64,000 nt of DNA, taken from Salticus scenicus (Eukaryota > Arthropoda > Arachnida > Araneae > Salticidae). Below are positions 1 to 10,250 of this stretch, piece by piece. The translations under genes and the position numbers were made by a program. Location of the stretch: contig OZ005662.1 of assembly GCA_963930645.1 (NCBI GenBank), positions 79,552,841 through 79,616,840 on the forward strand, read 5' to 3'. The notes below the pieces were generated by a model. It had not been told where the DNA came from, did no database searches, and saw only the letters and a program-made list of their open reading frames with translations. Position 1 is the stretch's first letter. The number at the start of each line of letters is the position of its first letter.

Positions 1-277
1 AAGCTCATTCTGCGTTGTAAAGTGCCTGTTTCATTTCTCTCGTGGGGGACGTACGCTGGAGGCACCGCAATACCAATCGTTCACAAAAAGGACCATTTTA
101 AGACTGATTCGCAGCAATCCCGGCCTAAAAAATGCGAAATACAAAATGACGCTTCCAAACAAGTACGCTCGAAACACCCACGCTTATTCAGTGCCATCTA
201 CCCTGTTACGAAGGTGTTTTCGTGCACCTTACCTCCTCTCGAAGTTTTAACATCTTAGCTAGGACAACCTGTATATA
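1..277. other. GC-elevated segment ending in a mariner-like terminus
   Basis: This segment is clearly richer in G+C than the next several kilobases. Its far edge reads GGACAACCTGTATA (about 260-275); read on the minus strand this is TATACAGGTTGTCC, which resembles the end of a mariner-type terminal inverted repeat. The partner end would lie outside the window. A 78-codon open frame at 22-258 matches no family I recognise. Probably the edge of a transposon. Confidence 0.3.
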
Positions 278-762
278 CTGATGCGTTCAAAGTTTCAGGC
301 GAAACGGATTTTCCCCTATAGCTATCGGATAAATAAACATAAAAGTAGGTAAGAAATGAGAGTTGACCATCATGCGGGTGAGGCACTGAGGCACCGACAA
401 GTCGTGCGGGTGCCACATTACCCCCTGAGGGTCTAGATGACTTGGTATTGACCTTGAGACATCTTCTAACTTAATCGTAAAAGATGACGAGGGTATTAAT
501 GAAGAAATTTAATTAAAAAAAATTAATGATTTTTTGTAAAAGGTGACGATGGTTTTAAAGAGATGTTTGCGGTAGAATGAAAAAAGCATGGTATTGTTTG
601 TGACTCATTAGGAAATTAATTAGGAGATTAATTAAGAAATTAATTCGGAAATTAATTAAGAAATTATTTTAAAAATTTAAAAATTGGGAAATAAATGAGG
701 AATAGATAAAATATATGAATTTAAGGATGTTGATGTGAATATACTATGAAAGAAATAGAGTG
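278..762. other. AT-rich DNA without recognisable gene
   Basis: No coding signal is seen. Around 610-665 there is a small run of imperfect direct repeats of TTAATTAAGAAA type. Confidence 0.5.
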
Positions 763-1310
763 ATCTGACTGGGGTTCGAACCCGACACCTTGCAGTAAAA
801 ATATTTCTGTAGTTTTCGCGTATGTGTGACTGATTTTTCTATTATATACTTGTACAGATCTTTTTCAACCTAAGAATGCAATAGTTTGAGAATAATCCAA
901 TCGTTTAAGTGTTATTAATTACAGAATAATAATTAAGAAAAATATTAATTAAGGATCTTCTTGTAAAAAATCATCAAATATTTTCCGAAAAAAGACAATG
1001 AAAGTAAAAATTAAGTATGAAGAATGAAAGAAAGTTTAGAAACATACATTTTGACTGAGATTCGAACCTGCTACCTTGTAGTAAAAAAATATTTCAGTAG
1101 TTTTCGCGTATGTGTGAGTGTTCTTTAGAAATATGCCTATGCAGATCTTTTTTAACCTAAGAATGCTATTGTCTAAAAATTAATCAACCATAAAAATGAT
1201 ATTAATTACAGAATAATAATTAAAATAAATAAAAATAATAATTGAAGATCTTGTAAAATTCACTAAATATTTTATGAAAAAAGATAATGTACGTGAAAAT
1301 TAAGTTAAAA
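763..1310. repeat. Two tandem ~285-bp units with a tRNA-like B box
   Basis: Unit 1 (about 763-1045) and unit 2 (about 1048-1310) align along most of their length. Shared landmarks are the minus-strand B-box-like word (GGTTCGAACCC at 770-780, degraded near 1061-1071), the phrase TAGTTTTCGCGTATGTGTGA, and ATTAATTACAGAATAATAAT further on. The B box suggests a tRNA-derived (SINE-like) origin on the minus strand, but no full cloverleaf is visible. Confidence 0.6.
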
Positions 1311-1819
1311 GATGTTTAAAATCTCAGATGTATAAGTGAAATTAGATTAGGATGAAAGACAAGAATTGTTTTTTGAATGATAACTAAAAAAGAGTGATTA
1401 AAATTCCTTATTAATTACTTAATTGAAGAAAGTTTGTTTAAAAAAAAAAAAAAAAAAACTTTTTACCATAATGATTTTTTAATTATGAATAACTAGTATC
1501 CATTTTAAACTGTATATATTTTTCCATTATAAATATGATATCTTAACACAAAAAGATCGACTTCATTCACCAAAGGTGACGTCACAATGTTTGCGGAAAA
1601 GGAGGTAGCATATCCTTCGGCCATTTCTGAGAATTCGGTTGGGTACGGTATTGTCAAAAGAGAGGGAAAGAAAATTCCAGATTTTGCCTCAACTTTTCAC
1701 ACGTTTAAATATGTTTACTGTTGGATGTACTAAAAATTATCTGCTATTTTTAATTATGTTCAGTCCATTACTTTATAAGAACAATACTCGAGAAAAATGT
1801 ATGTAATATGAAATTAAAA

Positions 1820-1854
<35 letters not shown>

Positions 1855-2340
1855 TTAAATGGAAATTTTATTTAAGAAAAAAATATTTGAAGTAAAATTC
1901 ATCTTTAAAAAAAATAAAAATAAGTTGAACAATGTAAAAAACTTCATAGAATGTAAAATTAAAAGTTTATCATTCTCGAAAAATTCACTGTTTGAAAAAA
2001 GTCTTAACAAGTTTAAGAAAATATCGTAACATATTGTATTATATTTTACCTCTATCATTTTTCAGAAGTTACTTTAGTGCAAAATAATAACTGATGTCGA
2101 AAATTTCTCTACCTTAAACAGTTATACTTGAGATATAACTTTTTGGAATCTTCTTATCACTGTCATCGAACATACTTGTATACTTAAAAATTTTTACAAA
2201 GGGGTATTTAATTATAAATTATATTTAAATTTCCTTATACTCGTTAAAATATTGTAAGTATTTTTATTTCAAGTTTTGTATTATAGTACTAGAAATCTTC
2301 CAACATTCTTAAAATAATATAAGTTTTCGAACAGAGTGAT
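1311..2340. other. AT-rich intergenic DNA
   Basis: No gene is recognised. It contains long pure A runs near 1441-1458 and 1823-1851. A slightly GC-richer island at about 1570-1690 contains a perfect TGACGTCA at 1577-1584. Confidence 0.5.
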
Positions 2341-2349
2341 AATTAGAAA

Positions 2350-2420
2350 TTACCATTTTTTTTTTTTTGTTTTTATCGTGATCTGGAATCGAACCTGACA
2401 CTTCCCTAATGACAACGTTA
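2350..2420 (-). repeat. tRNA-like SINE head fragment
   Basis: The minus strand carries a good B box (GGTTCGATTCC, plus positions about 2389-2399). Downstream on that strand is a run of about 13 A, as seen in SINE tails. No convincing A box is visible, so this is a fragment rather than a tRNA gene. Confidence 0.4.
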
Positions 2421-2737
2421 GAATTTTTTAGAAATTTATACTCAACATTAGTTATTTCAAGCTATATTATCTAAGAATTATTCAACAATCTATGTCAAAT
2501 AAAGAGTTTTAACTACTTGAACAAAGTGAAATGCCCCACGTCATATGCTACATTCACTCAGTTTTTCTTTACAGATAGCAAGTTTGTAAATGATGAACGC
2601 TAACCTTGAAAAAATTCAGAGCTGAAAAAATATTAATATATATGTTTTATAAATACATTCATGTTCACAAGTTTTATAAAGTGTATTTAAACATACTAAA
2701 AAAAAAAATATTTTAACCAAGTATTGTCGATTACAAA

Positions 2738-3560
2738 CATATGTATATAAACTGAAAATGTTTTTGTACACAGTATTTTAGAAATTTAGATAACTTATTC
2801 TTGAATAAAAATATAAGAAACTTATTTTTACAATAATAAGATTGAAAATGTATGATAAAATTACAAAGTTACCAGCATAAGAGACTAAGTATTTGAAAAA
2901 AATCATGAAGTATGGAATTTTAGTGTTTCACACATGTTAACAACACATCTTATTTTACAAAGTGCTAAGTTTTTTAAAGTCATTTAGTTTGAAGTTTTTC
3001 AGACATATGCTTATAAACTGAAATTTTTTGTGAATGAAAAATTTTTTACACAAAGTATTTTAGAAAAAATATCATCTCAGAAATTAAATAACTAATTTTT
3101 AGAATAAAAATATAAGAAACTTACTTTTTCTAATGGTGAGAATGAAAATGTAAGATAAAATCTCATTCATATAAATTTAAGAGACTACAAATATTTGAAA
3201 AATTCTGAAGTATGGAATTTTAATGTTTCACATGTGTTACTAACGCATCTTATTTTACAAAGTACTAAGTTTTTTAAAATCATTTAGTTTGAAGTTTTTC
3301 ACACATATGTTTATAAACGAAATTTTTTGTAAATGAAAAATTTTTACACAAATTATTTTAATACAAATACTATCTCAGAAAAATTAACTTTTTGTTTTTA
3401 AATTGAAAATGTAAGCTAAAAATCGAACACTTATCAAATTTAGAAGCTGCAGATGTATGAAGAAATCATGAACTTGAAACTTTATGTATTAACAACCTTC
3501 CTTCTTTGAAAATACTAAACCACGAGTTTCGACAAATCTGTAATCAACTGTTAAAAAACA
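2738..3560. repeat. Tandem array, ~265-300 bp unit, about 2.7 copies
   Basis: Units begin near 2738, 3003 and 3302 with ACATATGnnTATAAAC. They share GAAGTATGGAATTTTA, CATCTTATTTTACAAAG and TTTAGTTTGAAGTTTTTC. Unit spacing varies (265 and 299), and the third unit decays before 3560. The array lies just upstream of the zinc-finger gene and has no coding capacity. Confidence 0.7.
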
Positions 3561-3936
3561 TAGATCTTAGAATATTTTTCACCCTAAAAAGTTTAACGTA
3601 GATGCGACATTCATAAAAATACAGAGTGAAAGTGTTCAAATTATCTGTTTAGACATGTTGGTAAACTAGAATTTTCCACAAGATTCGAGTATTATAGCAA
3701 GGTATGAGATAATGTTTGGCTAAATTTCCACTAATATTGGCGATAGTTATAAAAATTTGGCATGAAATAAGAGAATTTGGCGTAAATTCTTAAGTAAAAC
3801 TGATGAACGAAGACAAAATTTGAATTAGTTACAATCTTTTCTCGCTGTAGAGTTGTCTATACTTAGTAGTTTTTAAACATTTTTAAAGTCTTACTTTTAG
3901 AGTGAATTTTTATACTTTTCTAAACTGAAGTACAAA

Positions 3937-5107
3937 ATGGATAATACTTTATCGTCTGAGGAGACTCACGTTTCTGTTCAACACCCCCCCCCCCCCTTCA
4001 TCAAGTTTTGAGGATGAGAAGTTATCCAAACTTTTTATTTGTCCAACTTGCAATAAGTCATTTTTTAAAAAATCCTATCTTACTAGATATGTGAAGGTTC
4101 ACAATGATATTAAACCTAATATTTGTTACGTGTGTGAGAAAGGATTTGTTACTTTACATCGTTTAAAAAGACATATAGAAACGCATAGAAAAATTTCCAT
4201 AAAATACAAATGTGAATATTGTATTGAAAATTTCAATCGCAAGTGTGATTTACTTAAACATAAGAGATTATTTCATCAAAAAGTCTTACCTAAACATCTA
4301 TGTATTATTTGTAAAGATGCTTTTGAACACAAGTATGAATTAGAAAAACACAAGAGGGTGCATTATCGTAAACCTGAGTATATATGTGAGGAATGTTCTA
4401 TAACCTTTCCAACTAAACATGCTTTTTCAAACCATAAGCGAAACAAACGGCATTTTTTAAAACATAAAAGAAATATGCATAAAAAATCTTCAATACAAAC
4501 TAGATGTGATGAATGCAGTGAAACTTTTCAGTGTAAGTATGAATTATTGCAACATAAGAGAAAGAATCATCTTAAAGACTTTAACATACGTAGAAATTGC
4601 AATGAACGAAGTACTAACAATGAATTACCAACAGTTAATAATGACAGTGAGAATCTGGACTTGTTAAATTTTTTGGATAATTTTCACACTGAATGTATGA
4701 ATGGTGTTTTTGACTTACCTTCCAACAACTTTCAGAATGAAAATATAGACTTAGACTTAAAAAATTTTTTGAACAATTCGAATATGGAACATGCAAGTGA
4801 AAATGAAGTTGATGGTTTATCTACCAAAGTTGAAAATAAGGACTTAAATAATTTTAACCTGATACAAACTGATTTACCTCTAGTAAACTATGACAATGAA
4901 AGTCTGAACTTGTTAACTTTTTTGTATAACTTCAATCCCAAATGCTTGAATGATCTTTCAGCTAACAAAGAAAATATGAATTCGAATAATTTTAGTGCGA
5001 AGGAAAATGTGTTAGTGACAGATAACTTTAACAATGAAAATCCAGACTTGCTAAATTTTTTGAATAACTTTAATGTCGAATGTATGAACGATATCCCAAC
5101 AATATAG
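3937..5107 (+). CDS. C2H2 zinc-finger protein with repeated LLxFL tail (frame broken at poly-C)
   Basis: Likely a nuclear DNA-binding protein. The ATG at 3937 has a good context (CAAAATGG) and opens a Ser/Thr-rich leader, but that frame stops just after a run of 13 C (3984-3996). The finger-encoding frame is open through the same run, so one C fewer would join leader and body. The open part contains six C2H2 units. Finger 1 (4040-4102) has Tyr where the first His should be. Finger 2 (4124-4186), finger 3, finger 4 and finger 6 (to about 4570) have proper C-x2-C-x12-H-x3/4-H spacing; finger 5 has x5 between its histidines. Linkers are not the usual TGEKP. The rest is Asn/Asp-rich with four copies of an LLNFLxNF-type motif. 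AATAAA follows at 5142. It appears intronless. Family certain, orthologue unknown; no KRAB, BTB or ZAD domain is visible. Confidence 0.8.
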
Positions 5108-5141
5108 ATTTGCTATCTTGTATTAATGTGAATGAATTTCA

Positions 5142-5147
5142 AATAAA
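5142..5147 (+). promoter_or_regulatory. Polyadenylation signal AATAAA
   Basis: A canonical AATAAA lies 35 bases after the zinc-finger stop codon and is followed by a T-rich stretch (5164 on), as expected for a 3' end. Confidence 0.6.
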
Positions 5148-5159
5148 AAGATTTCAATG

Positions 5160-6345
5160 AAAATGGTTTTTTGTTTTAATTTTTATTACAAAATCACCTT
5201 TTATATAATATTTTCTATTAGAATACAAACTTAAGTGTTATCTTTTTTAAAGTAAAAACATGTAAAAAGTTTACTTGTGTATTAGAGATATACTTTTTCA
5301 CTACTGTAGTAGAATTGATTGAGTATAATATTTAAACACTAAGTAAAAATTATACACGATAGTAGTTTTATAAACTATCAAACTTACATCCAAGAAGAAA
5401 AAACTTGTAAAATTGTTTTACCACTCAACTGTAAAGCACTTGTGAAAATCTTAAATGAATTTATCATATTAACAATTTTCCGGAAAAACTAACTTATAAA
5501 AATTTTAGATATAATTATGAATAATAATAATAATAATTTTCCTAAGTCTCACGTTTGAATCTTACTTTGAATATACATATTCAAAGTGATTTGTACTGTA
5601 ACTAAAATCGCAATCTATATTCTGAAGAGTGTAAAAGTAATTTTAGAGTAAAAATTTAAACTTTTATATATAGTTACATTCACGATTCTATTTTAACTTT
5701 TTATATTTTTAGAATAAGGAAAATATTTTGTAAGAATTGTGAAAGCTTAATTTTAGAAGTTTGTGAAATTTTACAAAATTTTTTTAAATATTTTTGTCAA
5801 ATGTTTTTCTTTATGTCACATCACTTAGAAAAAATTAATTGTTTTTAGTAGAATTGCTAACACAAAGCATTAAGTTAGAAAATTTGTAGATAAAACTTAA
5901 AAGGTATGAAAAACCATATGTGAAGTAATAACAAAAAATATATACTTTCAAGTTTAGACATGGTTGAACAAGCTTGAGGAGACACTAAAACCTGTTGCTG
6001 ACGTCATAACGCGTGTGACGGAAGATTATAATCATTGGCTACGAGTTCCCCCTTTACCACTACGTCACGAACCCATGATGTGACAAAAACAACCATTTTG
6101 CTCACACTTCTCACCTCTGTTGGACTTATATTATTTTACTCTGCATATTAACGATAATCTGTAAAAAAAACTTTGTCGTTTTTACACTTTGTTGTAAAAA
6201 GTTTCCGTCTAAACATCAAATGATATATTTTAGACATCTTTTCCGTATAAGGAAAGTTGATACTTTTCTCATGAATAATAAAATTATGATTAATCGAAAT
6301 CCCGATATGACTTAAACCACTGTCCTATAGAAATATTTCAAACAT
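5160..6345. other. Intergenic AT-rich DNA with a GC-richer island
   Basis: Mostly featureless AT-rich sequence. At 5985-6130 composition rises and a perfect TGACGTCA (CRE/ATF-type palindrome) occurs at 5999-6006, with more TGACG/CGTCA half-sites at about 6017 and 6063. This could be an old promoter for the fragment that follows, but no start site can be assigned. Confidence 0.4.
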
Positions 6346-6347
6346 AT

Positions 6348-6740
6348 GTGTTTAATACAGTGCTTTTTTATCCAAACGAAAGCAGTGAATGTGATTTAGA
6401 AATATTTCAGTCATATATACAGCCTCAAGTTTGCGAAAAACTCAAGTCTGAATTAAAAGAAAAGCATGCTTTGAAATGGTATATGGTCACGAAAGTATCC
6501 TTGGAACGTAAAAAACCTGATGAATACGTGGAAGAGATGCATACATATTTTAGAAGTTCTTGCATTATCGAACTTAGTGAAGATACTATTGAACATCATA
6601 TTCGTGAAGGATATGCAAAGATTAATATGTCCTTAGAAGAATTCATCCAAAAATTCACTATTTGGAACTAAAAATGGCTAAATACCATCCTCTAGCTGCT
6701 AGTAGCTATATTAAGCTACCTTCAAAACTTGCTTAAAAAG
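6348..6740 (+). pseudogene. Mobile-element protein fragment, possibly Polinton/Maverick-type polymerase N-region
   Basis: The open frame (107 codons) begins with GTG, so its true start is unknown; a CTATAG upstream could be a splice acceptor. It includes an aromatic patch KWYMVTKVSL, then HTYFRSSC, then an acidic helix-like segment ending in a stop at 6669-6671. Directly after a short frame break, 6673-6738 continues the same kind of protein (KYHPLAASSYIKLP) before another stop. From memory, this order of motifs occurs N-terminal to the B-family polymerase region of Polinton/Maverick-like elements and their relatives in arthropod genomes. No polymerase, integrase or capsid motifs are present here. 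It is a broken relic. The family call rests on remembered motif order only. Confidence 0.35.
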
Positions 6741-6754
6741 ATTTGGGGCGTCAC

Positions 6755-6800
6755 ATATTTCTACAAATGTGACGGGTGGAGGCGGGACCCCAAATAAATA
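6755..6800. other. Short hairpin
   Basis: CGTCACAT and ATGTGACG form an 8-bp stem around about ten bases. It is enclosed by GGGG and CCCC words that could extend pairing. Function unknown. Confidence 0.3.
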
Positions 6801-7079
6801 AATTTAAAAAATTTCTATATATCATTCAAAAATAAAACTTAATCTTGAAAATATTTGACCTTCTGATGGGTTAAAAAAAATATTTTTTACTATTCTGATA
6901 ATTTGTTTTTCATAAGTTTGGCCCGAAACATTTGATCACATAAATTTTACTTTTTTTGTTATATTTTAATATTGTTTTGTTAAAAAACATTTTATAAGTT
7001 GTTTATTTCGACAGTATAATTGATTTACTTTACATGATAATACTACAATTGTTTTTTTTAATCTTTCTTCACACAACAG

Positions 7080-7190
7080 TTATTAATGAAAAATATTTGG
7101 CCCGAAACTTTTGTATGCAACTGTATATCTATCTATCAATCTATATCTATCTATCTATCTGTATATATATGTGTGTGTGTGTGTAAATCT
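7080..7190. repeat. Mariner-like terminus plus (ATCT)n/(TG)n microsatellite
   Basis: The sequence at about 7098-7126, read on the minus strand, starts ACAGTTGCATACAAAAGTTT and continues CGGGCC, in the style of a mariner/Tc1 inverted-repeat end. A second TTTGGCCCGAAAC word occurs at 6918-6930. A microsatellite of ATCT then TG units follows (7127-7185). Confidence 0.4.
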
Positions 7191-7211
7191 ACAAATATTT
7201 TTTGTTTCAGG

Positions 7212-7713
7212 TGAACTACTTGAAAATAAATTGGAATTTCACGCTGATAGGAAAAAGCTATAAAATGAACTACTCTAGCAAGAAAACCGCTGGAGAGCTG
7301 CAAGAACTAAAGGAATTTATCCTCAATTGGAAAATACATAACATTTCATCACTTTTATACAGAGATGCATCTTTTTGTACTCCTTCATTTACATTTGCCG
7401 ATAGGTCTTGGCATCTGTATGCATCTACTGTGTTTTGTTAAATACAGATATTGTCAGCATAAAAATTGCCCTCGTTCTAGAGTCATCTGGTCCTCCCAAA
7501 AGTTTGACATATTCTTTCGCCCTGAATACAACCGATAGGAAACAATTGATGAAGCGAGATTTTTCAGACGCCTTTGAGCCTTTTAAGTTACAGCATGTTC
7601 ACAATTTAATCGGCATGCCTGAATTTTTTAAACAAAAGAAGATTTATCCGCTACCTAACGATAGCGTGATCATACAGTTCAGAACAGACCTCTCCAAATC
7701 CAAGAATGATTCA
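7212..7713 (+). pseudogene. MATH-domain exon (speckle-type POZ-like), frame-broken
   Basis: The exon starts after a good acceptor (TTTTTTGTTTCAG at about 7199-7211) and ends at a consensus donor (CAG|GTATGT at about 7714). It encodes a MATH (TRAF-like) domain, the substrate-binding module of SPOP-type adaptors for Cullin-3 ligases. Diagnostic parts are FILNWKIHNIS, the CTPSF...SWHLY strand pair, ALVLESSGPPKSLTYSF, a KRDF segment, and the closing LPNDSVIIQFRTDL strand. The frame shifts once between SWHLYASTV and NTDIVSIKIAL (about 7425-7445), consistent with one missing base. No BTB domain exon is found downstream in the window. Either a decaying paralogue from an expanded TD-POZ family, or a real exon with an assembly error. 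Confidence 0.6.
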
Positions 7714-7802
7714 GGTATGTCCTTTGTGAAATATAGAAAATATAAGACATGCTTAAATTATTTCATACTTGGCAAAAACCTGATTAATATTTCCTAGTAC
7801 TG

Positions 7803-8140
7803 TTAACCCTGCCCTTTTCATACCAGTAAATTTCATACCTGTCAATCTTTTTATTAGTAATTGAATGATTTTTAGTACCCGCCTTTTTCACCACACCAGT
7901 CTTTTTTTAGAGTAATTTTACACTTATTTAATCGTAACTACATTTGGAGGTAATTACTCTAAAAATAAAGTGGTGTGGAAAAAGCAGGCGTGTATTAAAA
8001 ATTTTCCGATTCATAATTAAGATGTTGGGAAGTATGAAATTTGTAAAGTAATATTCTCCAAATTACCATTAAATAAGAAAAAAATTACTTAAAAAATAAA
8101 AATAAAAAATACTGGTGTGAATAAAAGAGTGGGGTTATTA
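7803..8140. repeat. Nested inverted-repeat element (MITE-like)
   Basis: Outer arms 7803-7830 and 8113-8140 (TAACCCTGCCCTTTTC against GAATAAAAGAGTGGGGTTA) enclose inner arms 7869-7922 and 7949-8002 (TTAGAGTAAT / ATTACTCTAA, CACCACACC / GGTGTGG). A TTAA-like word lies at both edges, so a piggyBac-type MITE is possible. Related sequence is recognisable near 10137-10250 and 18470-18520. Confidence 0.55.
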
Positions 8141-8159
8141 ATACTACGAAATAATAATT

Positions 8160-8690
8160 AGAATTCTGCCAGTTTGTTATTTGTGAAAAAAAAAAAAAGA
8201 AAAAATGTATAAGAAAAAAAAAAAATGTATAAGAAAAAAAAAAAAAGTCTTGCCTATTAGAAATATTAGAAAAAGACTTTTAGGAATCGAATTGCTTTAT
8301 GTTTGTTTTCGCTCTTCCACAGACAAATGCCTTTAGTTTTCAATTTTATAATTATTATTATTAATAGTAGTATTTGTTCATAAAGAAAATTTTAGAGTTT
8401 TTATTTTCTTTTAAAATACTTCTCGTATACATTTTTTCAGATTTCAATTTTACCTTTTTGTTCATGAAATAACTGTACTTTCAATAACTTTATCTACTTT
8501 TGATAATTTTTTAAACACTTAATCTACTTCCATTTATTCAATTTTGATGTTTTTTTTTTTTTTTTTTTTTTTTTTTTTCCCTTCGACAGTTTTAAGATTT
8601 ATAATTATTAAGACTTTCGTCTCGAATGATGCAAATTACGCAATTTCACAATGACGTGATTTCTGATACATTTTTTTATAAAAGACACCA
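8160..8690. other. AT-rich DNA with homopolymers
   Basis: Contains A-rich repeats at 8187-8246 (three units of ATGTATAAGAAAAAAA type) and a long T run near 8549-8578. No gene is seen. Confidence 0.5.
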
Positions 8691-8698
8691 CAAACTTC

Positions 8699-8776
8699 CA
8701 GGACAGAACCGGGATTCAATCCTGGGACCCAGGGCTCTAGAGTACAGCTCCCTACCGACTGTTCCACCAGGCCGGT
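8699..8776 (-). repeat. tRNA-like SINE head
   Basis: Read on the minus strand, an A-box-like TGGTGGAACAGTCGGTAG is followed, at tRNA-like spacing, by the B box GGATTGAATCC. The acceptor ends do not pair convincingly, so a tRNA-derived SINE head is more likely than a tRNA gene. Confidence 0.5.
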
Positions 8777-8873
8777 ATTCTATTTTTACATTGTATAAGG
8801 AATTTTTAAAAAATTGCTTTTCGCTTTGTTAATGCTTTACACACCCTGTAAACTAATATATGACACTAGACAT

Positions 8874-8905
<32 letters not shown>

Positions 8906-9655
8906 GTAAAGTTATTTTTCTGAACACCTTTTTCTTTTAAATACATATTTATGTTATAAAAATTACCTTGTAAATTTTTGAGGTGATTTATTAACATTAT
9001 AATGTGTAAAAATATTGTGAAGAAAAAACTACTTTAGTAAATTTATTTATTCTAATTTGAAATTTTGCAAACTGTTCGAAATTAAAGATTTTCTTAACAT
9101 AGCAAAATAAAACAATATCTCATATAAATTTGCTTTATGGGAATTCTTGCATTTAAAATGGTATGAAATTGCATAAAAACTAAACTACGAAATTGACGTA
9201 AATGTATCGAACTGAAAGGTGGCTATAATATAAAAACGAACCACAGACTGGCGTTTAAAAGTAATAAGTACAAAACATTGAATAGACACCATGATATGCA
9301 ACTGCTGACACCAAATGTCTCGGATCGAAAGAAGACACGACCCTTCATCAAGTAAACAAAGTCGGCACTAATGCTGCAAAAGCGGCAACACACAAAACCA
9401 ATTCAAGTAAAGAGCAAAAACAAAGCAATTAGAATGTACATATAAATACTGGTTTGACCAGAAATATAAAAGTGAAAGAAGAAAATAATTGATAAAGTAA
9501 ATAAAAATTTAAATAAAAGCTAAAAATAATTAAACCAAACGAAAAACTAAGTTACGTGAGTAAATTCTAGGCATCATACAAATAAAGAAAATCTGAAAAT
9601 TTTAAGAAATCTTATAAAATTCAAATCCAAACGAAAAGCCACATTACATGAGTAA
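8777..9655. other. Intergenic DNA, probably including the Penelope element 3' flank
   Basis: A long T run lies near 8875-8902. From about 9180 to 9500 composition is slightly higher and may be untranslated sequence of the Penelope-like element on the minus strand; no structural landmark proves this. Confidence 0.35.
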
Positions 9656-9779
9656 TTTTCAAGCATCAGACAATGGAGCGAGAGAAATATCATTAAGAAG
9701 ATTTTTTGAATTTTTAAATATGTAAAAAGCCTCATGGATATCCAAATGAGAAGAGGAGATAGCAGAAGAAATTATGTTA

Positions 9780-10015
9780 GATTCAGAAAAATCAAAACAA
9801 TGACCATGAGCCTAGGTGTGTGAAGCAATAGAAGTTTTGGAAACCCTTTTATTACGAACATTCCGAAAGTCATGTATTCTATATTTCAAACGCGTCCTAG
9901 TTTGACCAGTATAACTTAAATTACACGAGGAACAAGCTATTAAATAAATGACAGAACGGTTTTCAGTAGGGATGGGATCTTTAAGAGATCTTAATTTAAT
10001 TTTGTTGATGGGTTT
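9780..10015 (-). pseudogene. GIY-YIG endonuclease domain of the Penelope-like element
   Basis: A CSSC pair follows the GIY-equivalent IYLI, and YTGQTRTRLKYRIHDF gives the YIG half plus the catalytic-type Arg. A stop interrupts the frame just before AHGHCFDF. This is the C-terminal nicking domain that canonical Penelope elements use for integration; here it is a relic. Confidence 0.75.
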
Positions 10016-10136
10016 GTAAATGACTTTTAAACCAAACGGTGAAAAAATTTTAGAATTTTAAAAGAAAGTAATGACCAGAAAGGTAATATTACTGGCAGAG
10101 TTGCCAACATTTTAATTTATTCCGAAGCATTTTTAG

Positions 10137-10250
10137 CCCCACCTTTATTCCCTATCACTTATTTTTTAAAGAGTAAATTTATCTTATATTATCATAGTTA
10201 TTTATTGGAGAAAAATATTATAAAAATAAAGCGGTAAAAATTAGAGGCAT
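10137..10250. repeat. Small inverted-repeat insertion within the Penelope linker
   Basis: GCCCCACCTTTATTCCC at one end and AAAATAAAGCGGTAAAAATT at the other resemble the inner arms of the element at 7803-8140. It lies between the RT thumb and the GIY-YIG domain, where conserved protein similarity lapses. Confidence 0.35.

Noticed and set aside
22..258. 78-codon frame near the window edge
   Set aside because: Starts with GTG, no recognisable family, likely within a transposon end.
9290..9365. Hammerhead ribozyme in the Penelope 3' flank, minus strand
   Set aside because: TTGATGA lacks the required CUGAUGA, and no proper stem II plus GAAA follows.
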